Below, piece after piece: positions 1 to 8,587 of a stretch of 64,000 nt of DNA (position 1 is its first letter; each line of letters starts with the position of its first letter). Where the stretch lies: NCBI RefSeq assembly GCF_029168315.1, contig NZ_JARGYD010000001.1, forward strand, positions 868,001 to 932,000, read 5' to 3'. The translations under genes and the position numbers were made by a program. This stretch comes from Psychromarinibacter halotolerans. Lineage in GTDB: Bacteria > Pseudomonadota > Alphaproteobacteria > Rhodobacterales > Rhodobacteraceae. Below the pieces are notes generated by a model. It worked only from the letters and a program-made list of their open reading frames with translations, had not been told where the DNA came from and did no database searches.

Positions 1-744
1 GATCATCGACCCGGCCATCAGCGGGTGCCCGTCCTCGTCGCCGCACTTGGCGACGCCGACCACCCATGTCGCGTTCTGGTATGCGCCCGAGGTCATCGAC
101 AGCTCGGAATGGTACAGGCGTTCCGCCAGCCCTTCCTTGCTCATCTGGCTGTTCACCGACGGCGTGTTGTAACCCAGCACGATCAGTTCCACCCCCTGAA
201 GCCCCATGACGCGATACGTCTCGGGCCAGCGGCGGTCGTTGCAGACGGCCATGCCGACCAGCGCGTCCTGCGTGCGCCAGACCGGAAACCCAAGGTCACC
301 GGGCTCGAAATAGCGTTTCTCAAGATGCTGGAAGGCGCGTTCGGTGTCGTATTCGGAATGGCCCGGCAGATGCACCTTGCGGTACTTGCCGATGATGTTC
401 GCCTCGCGGTCGGTCAGGATCTGGGTGTTGAAATACTGCCCTTCCGGGGTCTTCTCGGCATAGCCGAAACTGATCGCGATGCCGTAGTCGCGGGCGCGCT
501 GAAACAGAGGCGCGGTGGCGGCATTGGGCATCTCGGACTCGAACCACGTATCGACCTCGGCTTGGTCTTCCATGTACCAGCGCGGAAAGAAGGTGGTCAG
601 GGCAAGCTCGGGATAGACCAGCAGCGTACAGCCCCTGTCCCGCGCCTGATCCAGCAGGGACAGCATCCGCGCCACGACAGCCTCGCGGGTGTCGGATTTC
701 TGGTTCGGACCCATCTGGGCGGCCCCGACGACAATCTCTCGCAT
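1..744 (-). CDS. N-carbamoyl-D-amino acid hydrolase-like nitrilase-family enzyme (C-terminus cut by window edge)
   Basis: Reads from an ATG at 744 down to the window edge with no stop; 248 codons are visible. The protein begins MREIVVGAAQMGPNQKSDTR and carries the nitrilase-superfamily catalytic triad: Glu in VYPELALTTFF, Lys in GKYRKVHLPG and Cys in VCNDRRWPE. The segment around CNDRRWPETYRVMGLQG and the following GYNTP resembles N-carbamoyl-D-amino acid amidohydrolase (known family: hydrolysis of N-carbamoyl amino acids to amino acid, CO2 and ammonia) more than carbamoylputrescine amidase or beta-ureidopropionase, but the substrate is inferred. It is the last visible gene of the minus-strand operon starting at 7384, 63 nt after the amidohydrolase stop. 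Cytoplasmic. Confidence 0.85.
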   Translation of the reverse strand, partial: MREIVVGAAQMGPNQKSDTREAVVARMLSLLDQARDRGCTLLVYPELALTTFFPRWYMEDQAEVDTWFESEMPNAATAPLFQRARDYGIAISFGYAEKTPEGQYFNTQILTDREANIIGKYRKVHLPGHSEYDTERAFQHLEKRYFEPGDLGFPVWRTQDALVGMAVCNDRRWPETYRVMGLQGVELIVLGYNTPSVNSQMSKEGLAERLYHSELSMTSGAYQNATWVVGVAKCGDEDGHPLMAGSMI

Positions 745-775
745 CACGTTTCCTTGGTCCAAGGCAGGGTCGGAT

Positions 776-799
776 CGCGGCCCCGGCGCCGGGGCCGCG
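776..799. repeat. 24-bp perfect palindrome between two operon genes
   Basis: Perfect inverted repeat of 12-bp arms without a spacer, almost all G and C (left arm cgcggccccggc). It lies between the amidohydrolase stop (808) and the N-carbamoylase start (744). As RNA it would form a very strong hairpin. No U-run follows on the minus strand, so it is more likely an mRNA-stability or attenuation element than a classical terminator. Confidence 0.6.
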
Positions 800-807
800 T
801 GCAGGCG

Positions 808-2259
808 TCAGGACGCCTTGCTGTTCATCTGAAGGCTGTCCCAGAAGCTGTCTGGGATCTCGGTCAGGTGCTCGAACCCGCCGCGCTTCAGCATCAGGTC
901 CGTCTCGCGCTGCGCCGCGTCCAGCACGCTGTCCTCATCGACCGAGGACACCGAGCGTCCTTCCATCAGCACCTTGCCGTCGCAGATCACCGTGTCGACG
1001 TCGTTGCCGTTGGCGAAGTTGATGACGTGGCTGACGTGCATGTTGGCCGGGTAGATGTGCGGGCGGCGCAGGTCGAGAAGGATCATGTCGGCCTTCTTGC
1101 CCACCTCGAGCGAGCCGATGTCGTCCTCCATCCCCAGCGCCTTGGCGCCGTCGATGGTGCACATTTCCAGCGCCTTTCCGGGCGGGATCCACGACGGGTC
1201 GCGGAAGTGGCGGCGGTGATAGTGCATCAGCTGCTGCATGTGGCGGAACATGTCGCCGGACCGGTCCGGCGCGGTGGCGTCAGAGCCCAGCCCCACGGTC
1301 ACGCCCGCCGCCATCAGTTCCGGCGCCGGGCAACGTCCGAAGACCGATGCGATGGCCGACGGGTTGTGCGCGATCTTGGTGTCGGTTTCGGCACAGATCG
1401 CGATTTCCTCGTCCGTCAGGTCGGTGGAATGCGACAACAGCGCCTCGGGGCCAAGGATGCCCATCTCGTGCGCATAGGCGACCGACCCGTTGCGGTGGCC
1501 GTCCTGCGTGAAGACGATGCCGTACTCGCGCGCCTTGCCGGACACGATCTGCGCTTGCTTGCGGGCCTCTTCCAGCGTGGCCTCGCCCAGCGTGTCGACG
1601 TGTTCGGCGCGCAGCGTCGGCGTCAGCAGGGCAAAGTTGATCCGGCGACCTTCCGAGCCGTGGCGGCGTTTGATCAGGTCTTCCGAGGTCGCAAGCTGGC
1701 GGTCGAAATCGACCGGGAACTCGGTCTTGCTGTCGCCGTCCCAGCGGGCGTAGGTCAGCGGGTGCGGCGGGCGCGTGGTTCCCACGGCCACGATGGACCG
1801 GGTGCCGACCTCGACCACGCCGTCGCAATGGGCGTCGCCATAATCCGGATCATCGGTGCGCATGATGGAATCGCCGCCGCCCAGCAGCGACACGCCGGTG
1901 GTGACGCCGAAGCGCACCCGCTCTAACGCGGCAAGCTGCGCCTCGGCGTGCCAGAACTCGGGCGTCGAGGCGGTGGTATAGGCGACCTTGCAGGCGTCGA
2001 ACCACTTGGCGCTGTCACCCGAGGCCAGCGTCTTGATCAGACCGTGGCCCGCGTGGGCGTGAACGTCGACCAGACCGGGAAGCACCATCTTTCCGGCGCC
2101 GTCGATGGTTTTCACACCGGCATACTTCGCCTCGATCTCGGCGCTGGGGCCGATGTCGGCGATACGGTCGCCCTTGATCGCGATGGCGGCGTCGAACAGG
2201 ACGCGGCGCTCGGGATCGACGGTGACGACGATTGTGTTGGTGATGATCAGGTCAGCCAA
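808..2259 (-). CDS. ATZ/TRZ-type metal-dependent amidohydrolase (deaminase-like)
   Basis: 483 residues from a TTG start at 2259, chosen because an AGGAG lies 6 nt upstream; the open frame extends further but without such a site. Amidohydrolase superfamily: HxH metal ligands at about H67 and H69 (VDVHAHAGHG), further His in the TQDGHRNG region, SHST and HNPSAI motifs, and GSDATAPDRSGD near the C-terminus. This is the layout of ATZ/TRZ or S-adenosylhomocysteine deaminase-type enzymes that hydrolyse C-N bonds on rings. The TTG overlaps the stop of the upstream transporter ATPase (TTGGCTGA), so translation is coupled. With the N-carbamoylase downstream, the likely job is hydrolytic breakdown of an imported nitrogen compound; the substrate is unknown. 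Confidence 0.85.
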   Translation of the reverse strand: MADLIITNTIVVTVDPERRVLFDAAIAIKGDRIADIGPSAEIEAKYAGVKTIDGAGKMVLPGLVDVHAHAGHGLIKTLASGDSAKWFDACKVAYTTASTPEFWHAEAQLAALERVRFGVTTGVSLLGGGDSIMRTDDPDYGDAHCDGVVEVGTRSIVAVGTTRPPHPLTYARWDGDSKTEFPVDFDRQLATSEDLIKRRHGSEGRRINFALLTPTLRAEHVDTLGEATLEEARKQAQIVSGKAREYGIVFTQDGHRNGSVAYAHEMGILGPEALLSHSTDLTDEEIAICAETDTKIAHNPSAIASVFGRCPAPELMAAGVTVGLGSDATAPDRSGDMFRHMQQLMHYHRRHFRDPSWIPPGKALEMCTIDGAKALGMEDDIGSLEVGKKADMILLDLRRPHIYPANMHVSHVINFANGNDVDTVICDGKVLMEGRSVSSVDEDSVLDAAQRETDLMLKRGGFEHLTEIPDSFWDSLQMNSKAS

Positions 2260-3937
2260 GGGGTGCTCCTGCAGGTTGCGGCGCGGCGGCAAGGCCGTCC
2301 AGTGTCGGGATGAGAGAAAGCAGGTCGCGCGTGTAGGGATCGCGCGGCCGGGTGAAGAGGGTTTCGGCGTCTTCGAGCTCGACGATGCGGCCCGATTTCA
2401 TGACGGCGATGCGGTCGCACATCTGGCGCACGACGCTGAGGTCGTGGCTGATGAACAGCATGGTCAGCCCGGTGCGGTCGCGCAGATCCTTCAGCAGGTT
2501 CAGCACCCGCGCCTGCACGCTGACGTCCAGCGCGCTGGTCGGCTCGTCGCAGATCAGCAGGTCCGGCTGCCCCGCCAGCGCCCGCGCAATCGAGATGCGC
2601 TGCCGCTGACCGCCCGAAAAGGCGTGCGGATACCGCGCCGCCGCGTCGCGCGGCAGGCCCACGGCCTCGACCAGCGTTTCGGGCGTGGTGCCGTCGCCGG
2701 TGTCGTAGAAATCCAGCGGCTCGTGGATCGCGGCGCCGGTGCGCATCCGGGGGTTCAGCGAGGAATACGGATCCTGAAAGATCATCTGGATCGCGCGGCG
2801 CACCGGGATCGGCCGGCGGACGCGCAAGGGCTCGCCCCGGAACCGCATCCGGCCCTCGGACACCGGCAACAGCCCGGCGATGGCCGTGGCCAGCGTGGAC
2901 TTGCCGCTGCCGGATTCGCCGACGATGCCGAAAATCTCGCCGCGTTTGACGGCAAAGCTTGCGCCTTCGACCGCCTTGAACCCCGGACCGCCAAGAAAGC
3001 CGCCGCCATAGGTGATGCCGACGTTCTCGACCGACAGCAGTTCGGTCCCTTCCGGCACGGTCCGCTTCACGCGCGCCGCGATCTGTTCCTGCGCGGCGGC
3101 TTCGCCCTCGTGCTGCGCCTCGATCACCGGGAAGCGGTGCAGCTTGCGGTCCAGCCGGGGCACCGCCCCGATCAGAGCCTTGGCATAGTCGGCCGAAGGG
3201 CGGCCCAGCACCTGCCGGGACGGGCCGCTTTCGACGGTCTGGCCGTGGCGCATGATGGTGACGTGATCCGCGATCTGCGCCACGACGCCCATGTTGTGCG
3301 TGATCAGCAGCACGCCCAGCTTGCGGCGGCTGGCCAGATCCCGCAGCAGGTCAAGGATCGTCGCCTGCACGCTGACGTCCAGCGCGGTGGTCGGTTCGTC
3401 CGCGACCAGCAGGTCCGGGTCGCACGACAGGGCCGAGGCGATCACCACGCGCTGACGCTGCCCGCCGGACAGCTGGTGCGGATACTGGTCCAGCCGTTTC
3501 TCGGGCTCGGGGATCTCGACCGAGCGCAAAAGCTCCAGCGCCTTCGCCCGTGCCTCGGCCTTGCCGATCTTCAGGTGGTGGCGCATCCCTTCGGACAGTT
3601 GCTGCCCGATGGTGAACAACGGGTTCAGCGCGGTCATCGGGTCCTGGAAGATCGCGCCGATATCACGACCGGGCCGCAGCCCGTCGACGCGGCCCGTCGC
3701 CGTGTTCAGCGCACGCCCCGCGATCCGGATCGACCCCGAGGCGATGCGCCCCGGCGGGTCCAGAAGGCCCATGATGCAGTTGCCGACGGTCGACTTGCCC
3801 GCCCCGGATTCCCCGACCAGCGCGTGAATCTCGCCCGGGCCGATGGACAGCGACAGCCCATCGACCGCCGCCATCACCGTGTCGTCGCCACGGGGATACT
3901 CGACCCGCAGCCCTTCGATCTGCAGCGCCTCGGTCAT
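2252..3937 (-). CDS. Opp/Dpp-type ABC transporter, two fused ATPase domains
   Basis: 561 residues with two complete ABC domains in one chain. The first Walker A is GESGAGKS at residues 42-49; the second, GESGSGKS, lies near residue 335. Each half has LSGGQRQR or SGGQRQR and a DEPT Walker B, and each ends in an oligopeptide-type C-terminal extension. It energises import by the two permeases encoded just upstream. ATG at 3937 overlaps the end of the dppC-like gene (3934), and its stop overlaps the TTG of the amidohydrolase. A longer open frame continues upstream to 4735 but runs through the permease in another frame and is not coding. Confidence 0.93.
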   Translation of the reverse strand: MTEALQIEGLRVEYPRGDDTVMAAVDGLSLSIGPGEIHALVGESGAGKSTVGNCIMGLLDPPGRIASGSIRIAGRALNTATGRVDGLRPGRDIGAIFQDPMTALNPLFTIGQQLSEGMRHHLKIGKAEARAKALELLRSVEIPEPEKRLDQYPHQLSGGQRQRVVIASALSCDPDLLVADEPTTALDVSVQATILDLLRDLASRRKLGVLLITHNMGVVAQIADHVTIMRHGQTVESGPSRQVLGRPSADYAKALIGAVPRLDRKLHRFPVIEAQHEGEAAAQEQIAARVKRTVPEGTELLSVENVGITYGGGFLGGPGFKAVEGASFAVKRGEIFGIVGESGSGKSTLATAIAGLLPVSEGRMRFRGEPLRVRRPIPVRRAIQMIFQDPYSSLNPRMRTGAAIHEPLDFYDTGDGTTPETLVEAVGLPRDAAARYPHAFSGGQRQRISIARALAGQPDLLICDEPTSALDVSVQARVLNLLKDLRDRTGLTMLFISHDLSVVRQMCDRIAVMKSGRIVELEDAETLFTRPRDPYTRDLLSLIPTLDGLAAAPQPAGAPLG

Positions 3938-4836
3938 GATTTGCCCTCGAGCTTGGGATTGAAGCGGTCGCGCAGCCAGTCGCCGGTGATGTTTACCGCC
4001 AGCACCAGCACCACCAGCGTGATCGCCGGGAACAGCGTGATCCACCAGATGCCCGAGAAGGCGAACTCGTTGCCGATGCGGATCAGGGTGCCTAGCGACG
4101 GATAGTCCGGCGGCATGCCGACCCCGAGGAAGGACAGTGTCGCCTCGGTCAGCACGGCGGCGGCAAGGTTGATGGTCGAGATCACCAGCACCGGCCCGAC
4201 GATGTTGGGCAGGATATGGCGAAACAGGATGCGGCGGTTCGGCAGGCCCATGATGCGCACCGCGCGGACATAGTCCCGCGATGCTTCGACCATCGTCGAG
4301 GCGCGGGTGGTGCGGGCGTATTGCACCCACTCGTTGATGCCGATGGCCACGATCAGGATGATCGGCGCCCAGAACACGCTGTCGGCGTCGGGAATGACCG
4401 CGCGCGCGATGCCCGCCACCAACAGCGCCAGAAGGATCGTCGGCAGCGACAGGAAGACGTCCGCGATGCGCATCACGATGGTTTCGATCCAGCCGCCGAA
4501 GTAGCCAGCAATCAGGCCCAGCGACACGCCCACGGTCGCGGCCAGCAGCACCGCCCCTGCCCCGATCATCACCGAGATGCGGGTCCCGTACAGGATCACC
4601 GACAGCAGGTCGCGGCCTTGGTTGTCGGTGCCCAGCAGATAGCGCGGGTCGCCGCCGTCGATCCAGACGGGCGGCAGTTCGCTGTCCATCAGGTTGAAGC
4701 TCATGGTCGAGGTCGGATCCTGCGGCGCGATCCACGGCGCGAAGACCGCGGCAAGGATGATCAGCAGGCCCACCGTCGCGGCCGCGATGACATAGGGCGG
4801 CATCACGCGGGTCAGGCGTTTCACGGCGCTTGCCAT
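3934..4836 (-). CDS. Opp/Dpp-type ABC transporter permease, DppC-like
   Basis: 300-residue inner-membrane permease. Start MASAVKRLTRVM at 4836, two bases after the stop of the preceding permease; an in-frame ATG at 4878 would overlap that gene by 40 nt and is less likely. There is an N-terminal membrane helix (PPYVIAAATVGLLIILAAVF), the family segment GTDNQGRDLLSVILYGTRIS, about five more helices, and an EAA loop (EASRDYVRAVRIMGLPNRRILFRHILPN). It pairs with the DppB-like subunit and the fused ATPase to import peptides or, given the hydrolases in the operon, another amide-type nitrogen compound. Confidence 0.93.
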   Translation of the reverse strand: MASAVKRLTRVMPPYVIAAATVGLLIILAAVFAPWIAPQDPTSTMSFNLMDSELPPVWIDGGDPRYLLGTDNQGRDLLSVILYGTRISVMIGAGAVLLAATVGVSLGLIAGYFGGWIETIVMRIADVFLSLPTILLALLVAGIARAVIPDADSVFWAPIILIVAIGINEWVQYARTTRASTMVEASRDYVRAVRIMGLPNRRILFRHILPNIVGPVLVISTINLAAAVLTEATLSFLGVGMPPDYPSLGTLIRIGNEFAFSGIWWITLFPAITLVVLVLAVNITGDWLRDRFNPKLEGKS

Positions 4837-4837
4837 A

Positions 4838-5809
4838 CTAGGCCCCCCGCGTCCGAAGCCGGGGATCGACGACCGCATAGGTCAGATCCACCAGCGTGTT
4901 GATGACGACGAACACGGCGGCGACCAGCAGCAGGTAGGCGGTCATCACCGGGATATCGACGAAGATCACCGCCTGCATGAACAGCAGCCCCAACCCGGGC
5001 CACTGGAAGATCGTCTCGGTCACGATCGCGAAGGCGATCAGCGAGCCGACCTGCAGGCCGGTGACGGTGATCACCGGCATCAGCGCGTTCTTCAGCGCCA
5101 GCCGGAAATGAATGTGCCGCGCGGGAAGCCCCCGCGCGCGGGCAAAGCGGACATAGTCGGTCGACAGGATGTCGATCATCTCGGACCGGATGAGCCGCAT
5201 GATCAGGGTCATGGAATACAGCCCCAGCGTGACCGAGGGCAGCACCAGCGCGGCGCGCCCGGATGAGGTTAGAAACCCGGTCGTCCACCAGCCAAGGTCA
5301 ACGGTCTCTCCGCGTCCGAAAGAGGGCAGCCATCGCAACGTGACCGAGAACACAAGGATCAGCAGCGTCCCGGTCACAAAGGTGGGCACCGAGATCCCGA
5401 TCAGTGATCCGGACTGCACCAGCCGCGACAGGATGCCGTTCGGGCGCAATGCACACAGCACGCCCGCCGGGATGCCGACCAATAGGGAAAGGATGGTGGC
5501 GACAAGGACCAGTTCCAGCGTGGCCGGCGCGCGTTCGGCGATCAGTTCGCCCACGTCGCGCTGGTTGCGGAAGCTGACCCCCATGTCGCCGGTCGCAACA
5601 CGGCCGAGAAACCGGCCGTATTGCACGATGATCGCGTCGTTAAGCCCCAGCCGCTCTCGCAGCGCCTCGCGCTCTTCGACGGATGCTTCCTCCCGCGACA
5701 TCATCTGCACCGGATCCCCGACAAAGCGGAACATCGCGAAGGACAGAGCGGTGACGGCGAGCATGACAAGCACCGCCTGCACCAATCGGGAAAGAAGCAT
5801 CCGGACCAT
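4838..5809 (-). CDS. Opp/Dpp-type ABC transporter permease, DppB-like
   Basis: 323 residues, usual length for DppB/OppB. It starts MVRMLLSRLVQAVLVMLAVT with the typical N-terminal helix and FxGDPVxxM region (RFVGDPVQMMSREEAS), has six predicted helices and the EAA-like cytoplasmic loop (DYVRFARARGLPARHIHFRLALKNALMP). Encoded 6 nt downstream of the binding-protein gene, so clearly the same transcript. Forms the channel with the DppC-like partner. Confidence 0.94.
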   Translation of the reverse strand: MVRMLLSRLVQAVLVMLAVTALSFAMFRFVGDPVQMMSREEASVEEREALRERLGLNDAIIVQYGRFLGRVATGDMGVSFRNQRDVGELIAERAPATLELVLVATILSLLVGIPAGVLCALRPNGILSRLVQSGSLIGISVPTFVTGTLLILVFSVTLRWLPSFGRGETVDLGWWTTGFLTSSGRAALVLPSVTLGLYSMTLIMRLIRSEMIDILSTDYVRFARARGLPARHIHFRLALKNALMPVITVTGLQVGSLIAFAIVTETIFQWPGLGLLFMQAVIFVDIPVMTAYLLLVAAVFVVINTLVDLTYAVVDPRLRTRGA

Positions 5810-5815
5810 CTTGGC

Positions 5816-7384
5816 TTACTCTTCGATCGTCGAGAACCACAGACGGATGTACTCGTCCGCAAACTGCGGAACCGACACACCGTCCCGCAGGGCCATCGCA
5901 ACCGGCTGCTGGTGCAGCGGGATGTAATAGGCTTCGTCATGCGTGATCTGCAGCGCCTCGGCCATCAGCGACAGACGGGTTTCCTCGTCCAGTTCGACGG
6001 CCACCTGCGCGGCGATCTCGTCGATCCGGGCGTCGGACAAACCGTTGTAGTTGTTGCCGCCCAGCGTGTCGTCCTGCGTCGCCAGCAGCGCGCGGATAAC
6101 GCTCCAGGTGTCCATCGCGGGAAGCGTGGCCCAGCCCAGCATGTAGATGTCCGTCTCGCCGTTGGTGGCTTTCGGGAAGTAGGTGGCGCGACTTTCGGTG
6201 TTCAGGTCCACGCTCAGGCCGACCTGTTCCCACATCGCCTTGACCGCGACGCAGATCGCTTCGTCGTTGATGTAGCGGTCGTTCGGGCAGTCCAGCTTGA
6301 CGCTGAAGCCGTCCTCGTACCCAGCGTCGGCCAGCATCGACTTGGCCAGTTCGGGATCGAACTCCAGCGGCACGTCGCTTGCCTCGTCATAGCCGGGAAC
6401 CGGCGGCGCAACCATGCTGCCGACGGTGCGCGAGTTGCCGCGCATCACCCGCTCGCGCAGACCTTCGTGGTTGATGGCGTGCCACAGCGCCTTGCGGACA
6501 TTCACGTCCAGCAGCGGGTTCGGCTCGCCGGGCATGCCCAGCAGTTCGTCGCGGTAGTTCAGGCCAAGGAAGATCAGGCGCAGCGCGGGTTCCTGTTCCA
6601 CGCTGAAGCCCGGCGCGGCCTCGAGCCGGTCGATGTCCTGCAGCGGAACCGGCGCGATCATGTCCAACTCGCCCGACATCAGCGCCGCGACACGCGTCGC
6701 GTCCGAGGTGATCGGACGGAATTCGATGCCGGTCAGGTTATGCTCGGGCTCGTCCCACCAGCCCTCAAAGACCGACATGACGGTGCCGACGTCCGGGGCG
6801 TAGCTGTCCAGCGAGAACGGCCCGGTGCCGTTGGCATTGGTCGACGCGTAAGAGGTCTTCCCCGTGGCGATGTTGCCCGGCTCGAGCGCGTCGTGCTCCT
6901 CCATCCATTCCTTGTCCATGATGAAGATGCCGGACAGGTCGTTCAGCAGCAGCGGATAGGCCCCGGCCATCAGGAAATCGACGGTATAGTCGTCGACCTT
7001 CTCGATGCCGGTGACCGCCGACAGGTTGCCGCGCGCCCGCGAATCCGGGTGCAGCATCCGCTCGACCGAGGCCACCACGTCATCGGCCGTGAAGTCGTTG
7101 CCGTTGTGGAAGGTCACGCCCTCGCGCAGGGTGAACCGCCAGCGGGTCGGGTCGATGATTTCCCATTCGGTGGCCAGCGCGGGCTCGATCGCCAGCGTCT
7201 TCGACCGCCGCACCAGCGGCTCGTAGATGTGGTGCAGGACGCTGGAGGTGAAGCTTTCGGTGTGCGCATAGGGGTCGAGGGTGACGATGTCCCCCTGCGA
7301 GGACCAGCGCAGGACCTCGGCAGAGGCGGTGCCCGCCATCAGGCCGGCCACGGCAAGGGCCGTGAAATTCGTAGCAATTTTCAT
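5816..7384 (-). CDS. ABC transporter substrate-binding protein, peptide/nickel family (SBP_bac_5)
   Basis: 522-residue periplasmic binding protein. Start ATG at 7384 is set by AAGGAG 7 nt upstream and by a Sec signal peptide (MKIATNFTALAVAGLMAGTASA); an upstream open extension to 7528 has no such support. Cluster 5 features include WSSQGDIVTLDPYAHTES, IYEPLVRRSK, and WRFTLREGVTFHNGNDFTADDVV. First gene of the operon: binding protein, two permeases, fused ATPase, amidohydrolase, N-carbamoylase. Divergent from a LysR gene whose operator-like repeats (7515-7578) lie in the shared promoter region. Confidence 0.94.
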   Translation of the reverse strand: MKIATNFTALAVAGLMAGTASAEVLRWSSQGDIVTLDPYAHTESFTSSVLHHIYEPLVRRSKTLAIEPALATEWEIIDPTRWRFTLREGVTFHNGNDFTADDVVASVERMLHPDSRARGNLSAVTGIEKVDDYTVDFLMAGAYPLLLNDLSGIFIMDKEWMEEHDALEPGNIATGKTSYASTNANGTGPFSLDSYAPDVGTVMSVFEGWWDEPEHNLTGIEFRPITSDATRVAALMSGELDMIAPVPLQDIDRLEAAPGFSVEQEPALRLIFLGLNYRDELLGMPGEPNPLLDVNVRKALWHAINHEGLRERVMRGNSRTVGSMVAPPVPGYDEASDVPLEFDPELAKSMLADAGYEDGFSVKLDCPNDRYINDEAICVAVKAMWEQVGLSVDLNTESRATYFPKATNGETDIYMLGWATLPAMDTWSVIRALLATQDDTLGGNNYNGLSDARIDEIAAQVAVELDEETRLSLMAEALQITHDEAYYIPLHQQPVAMALRDGVSVPQFADEYIRLWFSTIEE

Positions 7385-7514
7385 TGGATCGCTCCTTGTG
7401 ACGTTACGCTCGGGCGTGGGCATCAGCGGACAATCGGAAATCTTGATACGGCGTGACCTGCGATGCACCGGCCGAGTGAGGACCAGTGCCCGCAGGTCAG
7501 CACGGCAGATTTCA

Positions 7515-7578
7515 TGCGGCAATATCACCGTTGATTAATAATTGAATGCCGTTGATAACTTCACATTATATTGCCGCA
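7515..7578. promoter_or_regulatory. Probable LysR operator: 11-bp inverted repeat enclosing 8-bp direct repeats
   Basis: In the divergent promoter region between the binding protein (start 7384) and the LysR gene (start 7604). TGCGGCAATAT at 7515-7525 is repeated inverted as ATATTGCCGCA at 7568-7578. Between them CCGTTGAT occurs at 7528-7535 and again at 7549-7556, exactly 21 bp apart on the same face of the helix. The layout fits a dual-site LysR-type operator, but binding is inferred. Confidence 0.55.
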
Positions 7579-7603
7579 GAATTCGGCAGGAGGCCCGGAC
7601 GAA

Positions 7604-8521
7604 TTGCTAACATTTCGACAACTGGAGACCTTCCGTGAGGTCATGCGCTCTCGGACGACGCAAGCCGCCGCCGAGGCACTTCGCGTCTCGCAGCCTGCCG
7701 TGTCCAACGCAATCCGGCAGATGGAATCGCAGATCGGCTTCGACCTGTTCGACCGGGTCGGCAAGCGGCTTGTCCCCACCCCTGACGCCGAAGAGATCTT
7801 CCGCGACAGCGAGGCGATTTTCGAGTTGTACAACGTCTTTGCGCAGCGGTTGGACAGCCGTAAGACCAACTCGATGGGGACGCTGCGGATCGTCTGCACC
7901 CCGCCGGTCGCCAACGCGCTGATGCCGCCGGTGATCCGCGATTTCGTGGGCACCCGCCCCGAGGTCCGCATCAATCTCGACTCGCGCCGGATCGACGGGC
8001 TGTTCGAGTCGCTGGAAACCCGACGCGCCGACATCGGCTTTGCCCTGAACCCGCCCCAGCGCCCCGGCCTTGTGCGCGAGGAACTGGCGCTGGCGCAGAT
8101 GGTCTGCGCCTTCCCGCCCGGGCATCCCCTGTCCGAGAAGCTGGCCGTCACCGCCGCCGATCTTGCCAGCTATCCGCTTGTCCTGTTCGAGCCCGCGTCC
8201 AAGCTGAACCTGATCCTGCAGGACAGCTTCCTGAACGCCACACTGCGCGAGAACGCGATCGCCGAGGTGCGCTATACCTCGCTGGCCTGCCTGCTCGCCG
8301 AGGCCGGGATCGGCCCGACGCTGGTGGATTCCCTGACCGCACACGCCGGGCACCGCTATAAGCTGGAATACCGCCCCCTGTACCCAGCGCAGCGCGTTTC
8401 CGTCTGCGCCCTGTACCGCGCTAACGAGCCTGCGAAACGGGTGCAGACCGCGTTCCTTGACGCCGTTCGCGGGTCCGGCGCCTTGGCCGGGATCGACGAG
8501 TTCGGCGTGACAGATGGATAA
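7604..8521 (+). CDS. LysR family transcriptional regulator
   Basis: 305 residues from TTG at 7604, chosen because AGGAGG lies at 7588-7593 with a 10-nt gap and the protein then begins with the usual MLTFRQLETFREV of this family; the frame is open further upstream from another TTG at 7571. N-terminal winged helix (AAEALRVSQPAVSNAIRQMESQIGF in overlapping parts, residues about 18-45) followed by a LysR substrate-binding domain (LRIVCTPPVANALMPP onward). Divergent from the ABC-amidohydrolase-carbamoylase operon, which it probably controls in response to the imported substrate. Confidence 0.93.
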   Translation: MLTFRQLETFREVMRSRTTQAAAEALRVSQPAVSNAIRQMESQIGFDLFDRVGKRLVPTPDAEEIFRDSEAIFELYNVFAQRLDSRKTNSMGTLRIVCTPPVANALMPPVIRDFVGTRPEVRINLDSRRIDGLFESLETRRADIGFALNPPQRPGLVREELALAQMVCAFPPGHPLSEKLAVTAADLASYPLVLFEPASKLNLILQDSFLNATLRENAIAEVRYTSLACLLAEAGIGPTLVDSLTAHAGHRYKLEYRPLYPAQRVSVCALYRANEPAKRVQTAFLDAVRGSGALAGIDEFGVTDG

Positions 8522-8528
8522 CGACGGC

Positions 8529-8560
8529 GGGTCCAGTGGGTCAGGTTCCGGTGTGGACCC
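8529..8560. terminator. Hairpin between convergent genes
   Basis: GGGTCCA at 8529-8535 pairs with TGGACCC at 8554-8560 across an 18-nt loop. It sits in the 66-bp gap between the LysR stop and the alpha/beta hydrolase stop. No U-run on either strand, so at best a weak or factor-assisted bidirectional terminator. Confidence 0.35.
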
Positions 8561-8587
8561 AGCCAGCGGCAGCTTTAGCCGTGCGGT

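Noticed and set aside
25..4105. + strand frames 25-1926 and 2105-4105
   Set aside because: They run opposite the N-carbamoylase, amidohydrolase and ABC ATPase, which show full catalytic motifs on the minus strand.
3938..4735. Upstream extension of the fused ABC ATPase
   Set aside because: It reads the DppC-like permease in another frame; the conserved ATPase start is ATG 3937.
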